Positions 20,468 to 32,189 of a DNA stretch of 64,000 bases are shown here, piece after piece. The stretch comes from Pseudomonas syringae KCTC 12500. GTDB lineage: Bacteria > Pseudomonadota > Gammaproteobacteria > Pseudomonadales > Pseudomonadaceae. Position 1 is the stretch's first letter. Every line of letters begins with the position of its first letter. The stretch is from positions 3,022,001 through 3,086,000 of the forward strand of contig NZ_AYTM02000002.1 in assembly GCF_000507185.2 (NCBI RefSeq), in the 5' to 3' direction. The position numbers and the translations under genes are program-made. Below the pieces are notes generated by a model. It was not told the DNA's origin. It made no database searches and saw only the letters and a list, made by a program, of their open reading frames with translations.

Positions 20468-20637
20468 AGACTTGAAGGGGCCACCCAGAGGCGCAGGCTT
20501 GTTTCTATCGTAGGTTGTGAGCCTTAAGCATTCTTTATCGGCGCTTGGGTGAAAGGAGGAGGGGTGAAATCTCCTACGGGTCTGTACTGCGCGAACAGTC
20601 AGAAGCGAACTAAGTCCCTCCTCCTCCCTTCAAGTCT
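20468..20637 (-). ncRNA. predicted IS110 bridge RNA (target- and donor-guide RNA)
   Basis: Read on the transposase strand, this 170-base stretch folds as a three-way junction. A 12-bp closing stem pairs 20626-20637 with 20468-20479. A 9-bp stem pairs 20616-20624 with 20555-20563 and encloses the target loop. A stem of 20546-20551 with 20482-20487, continued by GCGC on each side, encloses the donor loop. In the target loop AGTTCGCT (20604-20611) equals the left target half plus CT, and CGTAGGAG (20571-20578) is complementary to the right half. Between them TCTGACTG/CAGT-A-CAGA forms a hairpin. RNA ends and expression are not shown by sequence. Confidence 0.75.
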
Positions 20638-20648
20638 TACCATACAAG

Positions 20649-21003
20649 CGAACTTGTTCGCGAAAGCTTTATTCCGGGCGATGCATCTTCAGCGGATGTA
20701 ACGACCCTTTCGCGAACAAGTTCGCTCCCACGGCCTTCGGCCAGAATCAGAAGCGGACTTGTGCATAGCGATGCATCGGACGCAGAGCACGCTTCTGCCC
20801 GAAGGGCGTAGGAGCGACCGGGGCGGCGATCCGCATTGTTCGCGAAAGCTTTATTCCGGGCGATACATCTTCAGCGGATGTAACGACCCTTTCGCGAACA
20901 AGTTCGCTCCTACGGCCTACGGCCAGAAGCCCGCTCTGCGTCCGATTCTGAAGGTGCAGTGCCGCTGCACCCGGTTCCTAGACTTTCCACACGAGACACC
21001 CCT
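20649..21003. repeat. REP/BIME array between the IS and cytX
   Basis: About 350 bases contain no gene. Two direct copies of a 93-base unit (20654-20746 and 20836-20928) differ at three positions; each holds TTGTTCGCGAAAG and its inverse CTTTCGCGAACAAG. A 23-base CTTCTGCCC...GTAGGAG segment at 20792-20814 is identical to 19448-19470, to the left of the IS. So the region was a tandem REP array before the IS entered its first unit. Confidence 0.9.
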
Positions 21004-22293
21004 GTGAACACACCCGGCACCTATTCTCCCGATACCCCAGTCCCCGCCAGCCAGCGCGTGTTCGGCGGGCGGGATCTGTTTTCCCTGTGGTTTTCCCTCG
21101 GCATTGGCCTGATGGTGTTGCAGACCGGGGCCTTGCTGGCACCAGGGCTGGGCATGTCCGGCTCGATGCTGGCGATCTTCCTCGGCACGCTGGTGGGCGT
21201 CTTGCTGCTCGCCAGCGTTGGCGTGATCGGCAGCGATACCGGCCTGTCGTCCATGGCTGCGCTCAAACTCAGCCTGGGCAGCAAGGGCGCGTCGCTACCC
21301 GCTGTATTGAACCTGCTGCAACTGATCGGTTGGGGGGCGTTCGAGATCATCGTCATGCGCGACGCAGCCAGTCTGCTCGGCGCTCGGGCCTTTGCAGAGG
21401 GCAGCCTGTGGAGCAGTCCGCTGCTCTGGACGCTGTTGTTCGGCGCACTGGCCACGCTGTTGGCCGTCAGCGGACCCTTGACCTTCGTGCGCCGGTTTCT
21501 GCGCAAGTGGGGCCTGTGGATACTCTTGACGGCGTGTGCATGGCTGACCTGGAACCTGCTGACCAAGGCTGATCTGCCCGCGCTGTGGGCAACCTCCGGC
21601 GATGGTTCGCTGCCGTTTGCCTCCGGGTTCGACATTGCCATCGCCATGCCGCTGTCGTGGCTGCCGCTGATTGCCGACTACTCACGCTTCGGGCAGCGCG
21701 CGAAAAGTGTCTTCGCTGGCACCGCTACTGGCTTTTTTATCGGCAACTTCTGGCTCATGAGCCTGGGCGTCGCCTACACCCTGGCGTTCGCCCCGAGCGG
21801 CGAGGTCAATGCCTTGCTGCTGGCGCAGGCCGGCGCAGGCCTGGGTATCCCGCTGCTCCTGATTCTGCTGGACGAGACGGAAAATGCGTTCGCCGATATT
21901 CACTCGGCTGCAGTCTCCAGTGCTCTGCTGTCACGCATCAAAGTCGAGCATCTGGCATTGGCGATTGGCGTGGTCTGTACGCTGATCGCCTGTCTGGCAC
22001 CGTTGGCGCAGTATCAGAACTTTCTGTTATTGATCGGCTCGGTATTCGCGCCGCTGTTCGGCGTCGTGCTGGTTGACCATTTCATCCTGCGTGGTCGCAG
22101 TGGTCAGGTAGCGGAGGGCGGTTTGCGCTGGATGAGCCTGCTGGCGTGGCTCGGCGGGCTCAGCACCTATCATCTGCTGGCCAATCTTTATCCTGAAGTG
22201 GGCGCAACACTGCCAGCGCTCATTGTCGCTGGCGTGTTGCAGCTGCTGATCGGCGGTGCGATCAACCGCGGCCGGGGAACAGTTCCGGCTTGA
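21004..22293 (+). CDS. cytX: NCS1-family transporter, probable hydroxymethylpyrimidine permease CytX
   Basis: This protein of about 429 residues has 12 predicted membrane helices and belongs to the nucleobase-cation symporter-1 family. The helix 1 motif S-L-W-F-S-L-G-I-G-L and a central S-W-L-P-L-I-A-D-Y-S-R-F are typical of the CodB/CytX branch. CytX genes are usually linked to thiC and thought to import the HMP precursor of thiamine. Here an IS and REPs separate it from thiC. The GTG at 21004 is chosen; the frame is open 45 bases further up without a better site. Its 3' end overlaps the convergent lipoprotein gene by 32 bases. Confidence 0.82.
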   Translation: MNTPGTYSPDTPVPASQRVFGGRDLFSLWFSLGIGLMVLQTGALLAPGLGMSGSMLAIFLGTLVGVLLLASVGVIGSDTGLSSMAALKLSLGSKGASLPAVLNLLQLIGWGAFEIIVMRDAASLLGARAFAEGSLWSSPLLWTLLFGALATLLAVSGPLTFVRRFLRKWGLWILLTACAWLTWNLLTKADLPALWATSGDGSLPFASGFDIAIAMPLSWLPLIADYSRFGQRAKSVFAGTATGFFIGNFWLMSLGVAYTLAFAPSGEVNALLLAQAGAGLGIPLLLILLDETENAFADIHSAAVSSALLSRIKVEHLALAIGVVCTLIACLAPLAQYQNFLLLIGSVFAPLFGVVLVDHFILRGRSGQVAEGGLRWMSLLAWLGGLSTYHLLANLYPEVGATLPALIVAGVLQLLIGGAINRGRGTVPA

Positions 22294-23008
22294 GAATGCC
22301 ATTGAGCTGAGGGTAAGGAATCTTCAGCTCGATGTGACCCATCGAATACGGCGCGATCGTATCGACCGAGTACTTGAGGATCACTGCACCGTAGGTCAGC
22401 GCAATGTGGGGCGTGCGCTTGAACGGCCAGGTCTTCATGAACTCGCTGTCTTCATTCATCTTGGTCGATACCAGCCAGCCCTGGTGGGCCAGTTGGGCTT
22501 TCTGCCAGAACTCGCCTTCCTTGCCCGGGATGATCATGTCAGCCAGGGTCAGGACTTTCTGCTGCTGACGCGAATAGTTGATGAACGCCCGACCCGGGTT
22601 GCCGTGGGCACCGCCGGTCTCCAGATAGCTGGACAGTTCGACCACTACGATACCGTCATGCTGCTCGCGTACCTTGGCCTGCAAATAGCTGGCGTTGCGA
22701 CCCTGGGCCTGGCTCAGAAACTGTTCCTGATAGGCTTTGATCGACACAGGCGGCGATTCGCTGCTGTCGGCAACGGTCAGTTGCAGCAACGTCTTCTGAA
22801 CGATGGCGTCCAGGCGCGGCTCATCGGGGAAGTGCACGGTATCGATGTTCACCAACGGGCAGTCGACCGTGGTGCAGCCCGGCTTGATCAGCTCGGAAGC
22901 ATCGCGCTGGACTTGCAGCGGTGTGCGCATGTTGGGCGTGAAGAGGCTTTGGCAGGCGCCGAGCAACAGGGCCAGGCAAGCCAGTGAAGTGATCCTCAAT
23001 AACGACAT
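22262..23008 (-). CDS. DUF3298/RsiV-like lipoprotein
   Basis: The protein has 248 residues from the ATG at 23008. A lipobox (L-A-L-L-L-G-A-C) sits at the end of the signal peptide, so it is a lipid-anchored cell-envelope protein. The C-terminal part, with G-G-A-H-G-N and F-I-N-Y and the late S-V-D-T-I-A-P-Y-S-M-G, matches DUF3298/DUF4163 proteins related to the extracellular part of RsiV (a lysozyme-binding anti-sigma factor). Whether this one binds lysozyme is not known. The same gene stands between thiC and nudF in P. aeruginosa. Confidence 0.78.
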   Translation of the reverse strand: MSLLRITSLACLALLLGACQSLFTPNMRTPLQVQRDASELIKPGCTTVDCPLVNIDTVHFPDEPRLDAIVQKTLLQLTVADSSESPPVSIKAYQEQFLSQAQGRNASYLQAKVREQHDGIVVVELSSYLETGGAHGNPGRAFINYSRQQQKVLTLADMIIPGKEGEFWQKAQLAHQGWLVSTKMNEDSEFMKTWPFKRTPHIALTYGAVILKYSVDTIAPYSMGHIELKIPYPQLNGILKPELFPGRG

Positions 23009-23185
23009 GTTGATCCTTGGCAGTGTCAGTAAAGGCGGTTGCGTTGTACGTATGCAGGCTGGTTGGACTGTAAACAACGTCTTCGGTTCGATCATGGCAG
23101 ATTAGAATTGTTTTAAGTCCCGGCCGTCTACCCTGCATCTTCAAGGGGGCTGCATCTGACTGCCGATGCGCGTTAGGATGGCCCG

Positions 23186-23833
23186 ATGTCAAACACGGCG
23201 GCAAGCGAGAAACCCATGACCCAGACCACACGATCTGCACCAAGCGCTTTTGAAACCATAAAGCGTGAAAACTGCTTCAAGGGCTTCTATAAGCTGGACA
23301 AGCTGCATGTGCGCCACGAATTGTTCGCGGGCGGGATGAGCAAGGAAATCAGCCGCGAACTGTTCGTTCGCCACGACGCCGTTTGCGTGCTGCCTTATGA
23401 CGCCAAACGTGACGAAGTCGTGCTCATTGAGCAGTTTCGCGTAGGCGCCATGAAAAAGACCAACAACCCCTGGCTGGTCGAACTGGTCGCAGGTCTGATC
23501 GACAAGGACGAGCAGCCGGAAGAAGTTGCTCATCGCGAGGCGGAAGAGGAAGCTGGACTGAAGTTCGAAGCATTGTGGCCGATCACCAAATACTTCCCTT
23601 CGCCGGGTGGCAGCGACGAGTATGTTCACCTGTTTCTGGGGCGCTGCACGAGCGAAGGCGCGGGCGGCTTGCACGGGCTGGAATCTGAAGGCGAAGACAT
23701 CCGGGTCACGGTCTGGTCATTCGATGACGCCATGCAGGCGATGAAAGACGGAATAATCAAGAACGCATCGACGATCATCGCCTTGCAATGGCTGGCGCTG
23801 AATCGTGCAGAGATAAGGGGTTTATGGTCGTGA
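23186..23833 (+). CDS. nudF: ADP-ribose pyrophosphatase (Nudix hydrolase)
   Basis: This 215-residue protein hydrolyses ADP-ribose to AMP and ribose 5-phosphate. The full Nudix box runs G-L-I-D-K-D-E then P-E-E-V-A-H-R-E-A-E-E-E-A-G-L near residues 108-130. The length fits E. coli NudF (209). The ATG at 23186 has AGGA eight bases upstream; an ATG ten codons later is possible. It opens the nudF-yqiB-cpdA-yqiA-parE run, the same order as in E. coli, with tolC nearby in both genomes. Confidence 0.92.
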   Translation: MSNTAASEKPMTQTTRSAPSAFETIKRENCFKGFYKLDKLHVRHELFAGGMSKEISRELFVRHDAVCVLPYDAKRDEVVLIEQFRVGAMKKTNNPWLVELVAGLIDKDEQPEEVAHREAEEEAGLKFEALWPITKYFPSPGGSDEYVHLFLGRCTSEGAGGLHGLESEGEDIRVTVWSFDDAMQAMKDGIIKNASTIIALQWLALNRAEIRGLWS

Positions 23834-24276
23834 GTCCAGTGCGCGAACGCTACCGTGTCGATCTTGCCGGACTGCAGGCCGCGTGCGAGGCCAACTACGC
23901 GCGCCTGATGCGCCTGCTGCCCGACATGCGCAACGAACAGCGCTCACGCCGCGTCGCCGTTACCCAGGGTGATCAGATGCTGGGCGTGCTGGCAGTCGAA
24001 GTACTGCTCGACTGCCCGTACACCACCACCTTGCAGGTCTGCCAGGAACACAGCCTGCCCTGGCTACCGGTGCCCAAGCTCGAAGTACAGGTCTATCACG
24101 ACGCACGCATGGCCGAAGTCATCGGCGCCGAACATGCACGGCGCTTCCGGGGCATCTATCCCTACCCCAACGCCGACATGCACCAACCAGACGAAAAAGC
24201 CCAGCTCAACCTGTTTCTGGGCGAATGGCTGAGTCATTGCCTGGCGTGTGGGCATGAGTTTGAGGCGGTGCGTTAA
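23824..24276 (+). CDS. yqiB: DUF1249 (YqiB) family protein
   Basis: This 150-residue protein matches YqiB. The start at 23824 overlaps the end of nudF by 10 bases. Family marks are R-Y-R-V-D-L-A-G-L-Q-A-A-C-E-A-N-Y near the start, Q-V-Y-H-D-A-R-M-A-E-V and Y-P-Y-P-N near residue 114, with F-L-G-E-W-L close to the end. The family is conserved beside nudF and cpdA but has no assigned biochemical function. Confidence 0.85.
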   Translation: MVVSPVRERYRVDLAGLQAACEANYARLMRLLPDMRNEQRSRRVAVTQGDQMLGVLAVEVLLDCPYTTTLQVCQEHSLPWLPVPKLEVQVYHDARMAEVIGAEHARRFRGIYPYPNADMHQPDEKAQLNLFLGEWLSHCLACGHEFEAVR

Positions 24277-24475
24277 CTCCTTTCCTCAGTTGTTCTCGTA
24301 CTACCGCTTCCCGGCTTCGCTCTGGATTTCTCCCACATCTGATTGACCAGCAAGTGACATCAACTGACAGTGGGTGTGCTTCGGTCCTGTAGGTTGTTTC
24401 TGAAAATACCCCGGCACCTTGGATTTGAAACCCAATGCCTTACATTCGGCCTGAATTGATTTGCAGGTATAACGA

Positions 24476-24850
24476 ATGAGTTACTTAGGCACTCCTCGGC
24501 GTCAGTTAGCGTGCTTCGCGGGAATCACTTTCAGCCTTTTCAGCTATATCGAGGTGATAACCCTGACAGGCAGCGCTCTGCGTGGGGAGCACTCTCTGTA
24601 TGCAGCCATTATCGGAGCGGTCATCGGTATTCTGTCTTTGAGGCTCATGCCGTGGATCGTTCATCTGGCTGGATTGGCAGGAATGATTCTTGGCGTTGCC
24701 CTGGAGCTTTTGTTGGCGGGATATCTCTGGCCCGGAATGCCTTATGAGCGCGTGCTGAGCTATCTCTTGGGTGCGGGACTGGCAGGCATGGTGTCGGCCG
24801 GACTTATTGCTTCAATTGTGCTCAAGCACCGAGCGAATCAGCAAATGTGA
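24476..24850 (+). CDS. small polytopic membrane protein, unknown
   Basis: This 124-residue protein has about four hydrophobic segments (about 11-31, 42-57, 60-82, 92-116), no charged catalytic motif and no recognised family. It interrupts the otherwise conserved yqiB-cpdA junction. The gene and the 200 bases before it look less GC-rich than their neighbours, with more A/T-ending codons, which suggests later acquisition. It starts with an ATG after GCAGGTATAACG, a weak ribosome site. The prediction is plausible but unconfirmed. Confidence 0.55.
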   Translation: MSYLGTPRRQLACFAGITFSLFSYIEVITLTGSALRGEHSLYAAIIGAVIGILSLRLMPWIVHLAGLAGMILGVALELLLAGYLWPGMPYERVLSYLLGAGLAGMVSAGLIASIVLKHRANQQM

Positions 24851-24937
24851 CCAAATGCTCGTCCGCACGCACATTCCCGGTTTACCCGCCCGTTGCCGCA
24901 TCACATAATCGCGCTGAATCCTCTCTGGGAGACGGTC

Positions 24938-25744
24938 TTGCCGAGCACAGCCCTTTCATCGTCAGTTTTGCTGGTGCAGATATCCGATAGCCACTTGTTC
25001 GCCGAGGCGGACGAGGCGTTGTTGGGCATGAGTACGCGGGACAGTCTGGAAAAAGTCGTTGATCGGGTGCTGGCCGAGCAGCCGCACATCGATCTTGTGG
25101 TCGCCAGCGGCGATATCTCCCAGGACGGCAGTGTCGAGTCTTACGAAGCGTTTCGTCAGATAAGCGGGCGGATCGATGCGCCAGCGCGCTGGTTCGCCGG
25201 TAATCACGACGAACTGCCGCAGATGGAACAGGTTGCGCAGCATCATGGGCTGCTCGACCCTGTGGTGGATATCGGTCAATGGCGGGTGACGCTGCTGGAT
25301 TCAGCGGTGCCCGGTTCGGTGCCGGGTTTTCTCGCGGCTGCGCAATTGCAGTTGCTGGAACAGTCGCTGAGCGAAGCGCCTGACCGGCATCACCTGGTCT
25401 GCCTGCACCATCACCCGGTGGCGATTGGTTGTGAGTGGATGGCGCCGATCGGCTTGCGCGATGCCGATGCGTTGTTTGCCGTGCTCGATCGTTTTCCGCA
25501 GGTTCGCGCCATACTGTGGGGGCATGTGCATCAAGAGTTCGACCAGATGCGTAACGGCGTGCGCCTGTTGGCGTCGCCTTCGACCTGCATTCAGTTCGCC
25601 CCGGGCAGTGTGGATTTCAAGGTGGACACCACGGCGCCGGGCTATCGTTGGCTGCGACTGCACGACGATGGACGGCTGGAAACGGCTGTTTCCCGAGTGG
25701 TCGGCCTGGAATTCGAGGTCGATTACGGCGGCACCGGCTATTGA
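24938..25744 (+). CDS. cpdA: 3',5'-cyclic-AMP phosphodiesterase CpdA
   Basis: This calcineurin-like metallophosphoesterase of about 268 residues hydrolyses cAMP to AMP. The metal-site blocks are all visible: Q-I-S-D-S-H-L-F, S-G-D-I-S-Q-D-G, G-N-H-D-E, L-H-H-H-P and W-G-H-V-H-Q-E. The TTG at 24938 with GGGAG seven bases ahead fits the family length (E. coli 275); the open frame extends upstream to an ATG at 24893. In P. aeruginosa CpdA tunes Vfr-cAMP virulence signalling. It is followed by yqiA. Confidence 0.9.
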   Translation: MPSTALSSSVLLVQISDSHLFAEADEALLGMSTRDSLEKVVDRVLAEQPHIDLVVASGDISQDGSVESYEAFRQISGRIDAPARWFAGNHDELPQMEQVAQHHGLLDPVVDIGQWRVTLLDSAVPGSVPGFLAAAQLQLLEQSLSEAPDRHHLVCLHHHPVAIGCEWMAPIGLRDADALFAVLDRFPQVRAILWGHVHQEFDQMRNGVRLLASPSTCIQFAPGSVDFKVDTTAPGYRWLRLHDDGRLETAVSRVVGLEFEVDYGGTGY

Positions 25745-25832
25745 TCGGGCAGGCGGATACGTTTCCGGTGAGGTGCTGTAGCGTAAGTCCCTGTAAACTA
25801 CACGGCTTTGCCTTGCACCCGGGAGCGACAGC

Positions 25833-26450
25833 GTGACGAGCGACACACCTTCACTGCTATACATCCATGGCTTGAACAGCTCGGCCTTGTCGAGAAAGGC
25901 CTGTCAATTAAGCGCGCTGATGAAATCCCTGGGTCTGGCTGATCGTTTGCAAGTCCCTGAACTGCATCACCATCCGCGTCAGGCCATGCTCCAGCTTGAA
26001 GCGGCTATCACGGCGCTGGGACGGCCATTACTGGTCGGCAGCTCCCTCGGCGGCTACTATGCGACTCATTTGGCGCAGCGGCACGGCCTCAAGGCGGTGC
26101 TGATCAACCCGGCAGTCAATCCGCATCAGCTGTTCGACGGGTTTCTCGGCGTGCAACAGAACCTGTACACCGGCGAGCAGTGGCAGTTGACCGAAGACCA
26201 TATCCGGGCGCTGGCCGAGCTCGAAGTACCCGTGCCGCAGGACCCGCAGCAGTTTCAGGTGTGGCTGCAGACCGGTGACGAGACGCTCGATTATCGTCGC
26301 GCCGAGAAGTTTTACCGGGCCTGTGCCTTGCGCATTCAGGCGGGCGGCGACCACAGTTTTCAGGGTTTTGCCGAGCGCATGCCGGCACTGCTGACGTTTG
26401 CCGGATTTGCCCCCGATCTGTTGCAGAAGATCGATCTGTCGGCGCTGTAG
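25833..26450 (+). CDS. yqiA: YqiA-type esterase
   Basis: This 205-residue small alpha/beta hydrolase has an oxyanion-side Y-I-H-G-L-N-S-S, nucleophile G-S-S-L-G-G-Y-Y, an acid in Q-T-G-D-E-T-L-D and a final histidine in G-G-D-H-S-F. YqiA of E. coli has weak esterase activity on short acyl esters; its true substrate is unknown. A GTG start follows GGGAG. It lies between cpdA and parE, as in E. coli. Confidence 0.9.
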   Translation: MTSDTPSLLYIHGLNSSALSRKACQLSALMKSLGLADRLQVPELHHHPRQAMLQLEAAITALGRPLLVGSSLGGYYATHLAQRHGLKAVLINPAVNPHQLFDGFLGVQQNLYTGEQWQLTEDHIRALAELEVPVPQDPQQFQVWLQTGDETLDYRRAEKFYRACALRIQAGGDHSFQGFAERMPALLTFAGFAPDLLQKIDLSAL

Positions 26451-26517
26451 GCGATCGATGCCCGGTCACATGAATGCAAGAACATTGAACCCCCGAAACT
26501 CCATGAAAGATTGATAA

Positions 26518-29401
<2,884 letters not shown>

Positions 29402-29405
<4 letters not shown>

Positions 29406-29923
29406 GCGACGTGCAGCCTGGCAAGCGCGCTGGCAAGGTGCTGATGATCGTGGCCTGGGCGGCCGGTCTGTTTCTCGCGACGCGCTTTTTCGGCGATTGG
29501 GAAGACCGGCAGCAGAACCCCAACGCCGTGGTCACCTCGCAACACGGTGACGGCTATATAGAGGTGCAGCTGGCAGGCAATCGTCAGGGGCACTTCGTCA
29601 CCACCGGCCAGATCAACGGCCGGACAGTGGAGTTCATGATTGACACCGGGGCGACCGATGTGGCCGTACCCGGAGATATGGCTGACCGCCTGGGGCTCAA
29701 GCGTGGCTTTCCTGTCACGGTCAGCACGGCCAATGGCAACAGTCAGGGTTTTCGGACCACGCTTGACCGCTTGCAACTGGGCGATATCGTCCTGACCAAT
29801 GTGCGTGCCCTGGTGGCGCCCGGTCTGGACGGTGAACAGGTGCTGCTGGGTATGAGCGCAATGAAACAACTCGAATTCACACAGCGTGGCGGCAATTTGC
29901 TGCTGCGCCAGTCAACGAAATAA
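29402..29923 (+). CDS. retropepsin-like membrane-anchored aspartic protease
   Basis: This 173-residue protein has one N-terminal membrane segment ([12 protein letters not shown]) followed by a TIGR02281-type single-domain aspartic protease: the catalytic [11 protein letters not shown] near residue 78 and a later N-V-R-A-L-V-A. Proteases of this kind act as dimers and face the periplasm here. Substrates are unknown. A GTG start overlaps the previous gene by four bases, and parC starts 10 bases after its stop. Confidence 0.83.
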
Positions 29924-29933
29924 TGAGGCCCGC

Positions 29934-32189
29934 ATGAGCGACTCCCTTGACCTCAGCCTGGATGGTGTAGAACGCCGATCATTGGCGGACTTCACCGAAC
30001 AGGCCTACCTCAACTACTCCATGTACGTGATCATGGACCGTGCCTTGCCGCATATCGGTGACGGCCTGAAGCCTGTTCAGCGACGCATCATCTACGCCAT
30101 GAGCGAACTGGGCCTGGGTGCCGACGCCAAGCACAAGAAGTCGGCGCGTACCGTCGGCGACGTGCTCGGCAAGTTCCACCCGCACGGCGACTCGGCCTGT
30201 TACGAAGCGATGGTGCTGATGGCTCAGCCGTTCAGCTACCGCTACACGCTGGTGGACGGGCAGGGCAACTGGGGTGCGCCGGATGATCCCAAGTCCTTTG
30301 CGGCCATGCGCTACACCGAGGCGCGTCTGTCGCGTTACTCGGAAGTCCTGCTCAGCGAGCTGGGTCAGGGCACTGCTGACTGGGTGCCGAACTTTGACGG
30401 CACCCTGGACGAACCTGCGGTGTTGCCGGCACGTTTGCCGAACATCCTGCTCAATGGCACTACCGGTATCGCCGTCGGTATGGCGACCGATGTGCCGCCG
30501 CATAACCTGCGCGAAGTCGCCAGTGCCTGCGTTCGCCTGCTGGACGATCCCAAGGCCACGGTTGCCGAGCTGTGCGAGCACATTCTGGGGCCGGACTATC
30601 CGACCGAAGCGGAAATCATCACGCCGCGTGCCGACCTGCTGAAAATCTACGAGACCGGACGTGGCTCGGTGCGCATGCGTGCGGTTTATCGCATCGAAGA
30701 TGGCGACATTATCGTCACCTCACTGCCGCATCAGGTATCCGGTGCCAAGGTGCTGGAACAGATCGCCGCGCAGATGCAGGCCAAGAAGCTGCCGATGGTT
30801 GCCGACCTGCGCGACGAGTCGGACCACGAGAACCCTTGCCGTATCGTGATCATCCCGCGCTCCAACCGGGTTGAGCTGGACGAGCTGATGCAGCATCTGT
30901 TCGCGACCACCGAGCTGGAATCCAGTTACCGGGTTAACATCAACATTATCGGTCTGGATGGCAAGCCGCAGCTCAAGAACCTCAAGACACTGCTGGGCGA
31001 ATGGCTGACGTTCCGTATCGGTACGGTGCGTCGCCGCCTGCAATTCCGCCTGGACAAGGTAGAGCATCGTCTGCACCTGTTGGACGGTTTGCTCACGGCT
31101 TACCTGAACCTCGATGAAGTGATTCACATCATCCGTACCGCCGAGCATCCGAAGGCGGAGCTGATTGCGCGTTTCGATCTGTCGGAAATTCAGGCCGATT
31201 ACATCCTCGACACCCGTCTGCGTCAGTTGGCGCGTCTGGAAGAGATGAAACTGCGCAGCGAGCAGGACGCCTTGCGCAAGGAGCAGGCCAAGCTTCAGGC
31301 GTTGCTGGGCAGCGAGTCCAAGCTGCGCAAGCTGGTGCGTGCCGAGCTAATTGCCGACGCGGAAACCTATGGCGACGACCGTCGTTCGCCCATCGTTGCC
31401 CGTGCCGAAGCCAAGGCGCTGTCTGAAAACGAATTGATGCCGACCGAGCCGGTGACTGTCGTCCTGTCGGAAAAAGGCTGGGTACGCTGTGCCAAGGGCC
31501 ACGACATCGACGCTACCGGGCTTTCCTATAAAGCCGGGGACGGTTTCAAGACCTCGTCCATCGGCCGCTCCAATCAGTTCGCCGTGTTCATCGACTCGAC
31601 CGGGCGCAGCTACTCGGTTGCGGCCCACACCCTGCCATCAGCGCGAGGCCAGGGCGAGCCGCTGACGGGCAAGCTGCAACCGCCACCGGGTGCGACCTTC
31701 GAGTGCGTTTTGCTGCCGGAAGATGATGCGTTGTACGTGATCGCGTCGGATGCCGGTTATGGTTTTGTCGTCAAAGGCGAAGACCTGCAAGCCAAGAACA
31801 AGGCGGGCAAGGCGCTGCTGAGCCTGCCGGCCGGGGCGAAAGTCATCCTGCCTCGCCCCGTGCCTGATCGTGAGCAGAACTGGCTGGCTGCGGTGACCAC
31901 CGAAGGCCGCCTGCTGGTGTTCAAGATCAGCGATTTGCCGCAGTTGGGCAAAGGCAAGGGCAACAAGATCATCGGTATTCCGGGTGAGCGGGTAGCCAGC
32001 CGTGAAGAGTATGTGACTGATCTTGCGGTGATCGGACAAGGCGCTACGCTGGTACTTCAGGCGGGCAAAAGAACGCTGTCGCTGAAACCTGAAGACCTCG
32101 AACATTACAAGGGGGAACGTGGCCGACGAGGCAATAAACTGCCAAGGGGCTTCCAGAGGGTCGACGCATTATTGGTGGAAAATAGCTGA
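29934..32189 (+). CDS. parC: DNA topoisomerase IV subunit A
   Basis: This 751-residue breakage-reunion subunit has its catalytic tyrosine at Tyr127 (A-M-R-Y-T-E-A). The quinolone-determining region reads [10 protein letters not shown] with Ser87 and Glu91 unchanged, the quinolone-susceptible form. The C-terminal half forms the beta-pinwheel DNA-wrapping domain. The ATG at 29934 with GAGG upstream is used. It forms an operon-like group with parE through two small envelope genes, an arrangement shared with P. aeruginosa. Confidence 0.96.
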   Translation: MSDSLDLSLDGVERRSLADFTEQAYLNYSMYVIMDRALPHIGDGLKPVQRRIIYAMSELGLGADAKHKKSARTVGDVLGKFHPHGDSACYEAMVLMAQPFSYRYTLVDGQGNWGAPDDPKSFAAMRYTEARLSRYSEVLLSELGQGTADWVPNFDGTLDEPAVLPARLPNILLNGTTGIAVGMATDVPPHNLREVASACVRLLDDPKATVAELCEHILGPDYPTEAEIITPRADLLKIYETGRGSVRMRAVYRIEDGDIIVTSLPHQVSGAKVLEQIAAQMQAKKLPMVADLRDESDHENPCRIVIIPRSNRVELDELMQHLFATTELESSYRVNINIIGLDGKPQLKNLKTLLGEWLTFRIGTVRRRLQFRLDKVEHRLHLLDGLLTAYLNLDEVIHIIRTAEHPKAELIARFDLSEIQADYILDTRLRQLARLEEMKLRSEQDALRKEQAKLQALLGSESKLRKLVRAELIADAETYGDDRRSPIVARAEAKALSENELMPTEPVTVVLSEKGWVRCAKGHDIDATGLSYKAGDGFKTSSIGRSNQFAVFIDSTGRSYSVAAHTLPSARGQGEPLTGKLQPPPGATFECVLLPEDDALYVIASDAGYGFVVKGEDLQAKNKAGKALLSLPAGAKVILPRPVPDREQNWLAAVTTEGRLLVFKISDLPQLGKGKGNKIIGIPGERVASREEYVTDLAVIGQGATLVLQAGKRTLSLKPEDLEHYKGERGRRGNKLPRGFQRVDALLVENS

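Larger units (their letters stand above)
19471..20648 (-). mobile_element. IS110-family insertion sequence inserted in a REP sequence
   Basis: The ends are deduced from the interrupted target. GTAGGAG ends at 19470 and CGAACTTGTTCGCG begins at 20649; joined, they recreate the GTAGGAGCGAACTTGTTCGCG REP seen elsewhere in the window. Each end has AG at the junction and a short inverted TATGGT (19475-19480) / ACCATA (20639-20644). The element is 1178 bp, carries one DEDD transposase on the minus strand, and has a 207-base non-coding leader end and only 23 bases at the other end. On the transposase strand the shared junction dinucleotide is CT. The coding frame is intact, so it may be active. Confidence 0.88.

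Noticed and set aside
19995..20513. 172-codon plus-strand open frame opposite the transposase
   Set aside because: It runs across the transposase start and the predicted RNA, with no recognisable features.
20649..21003. Possible CRISPR or attachment site
   Set aside because: The repeats are long, inverted within each unit and typical of REP/BIME; there are only two units and no integrase.
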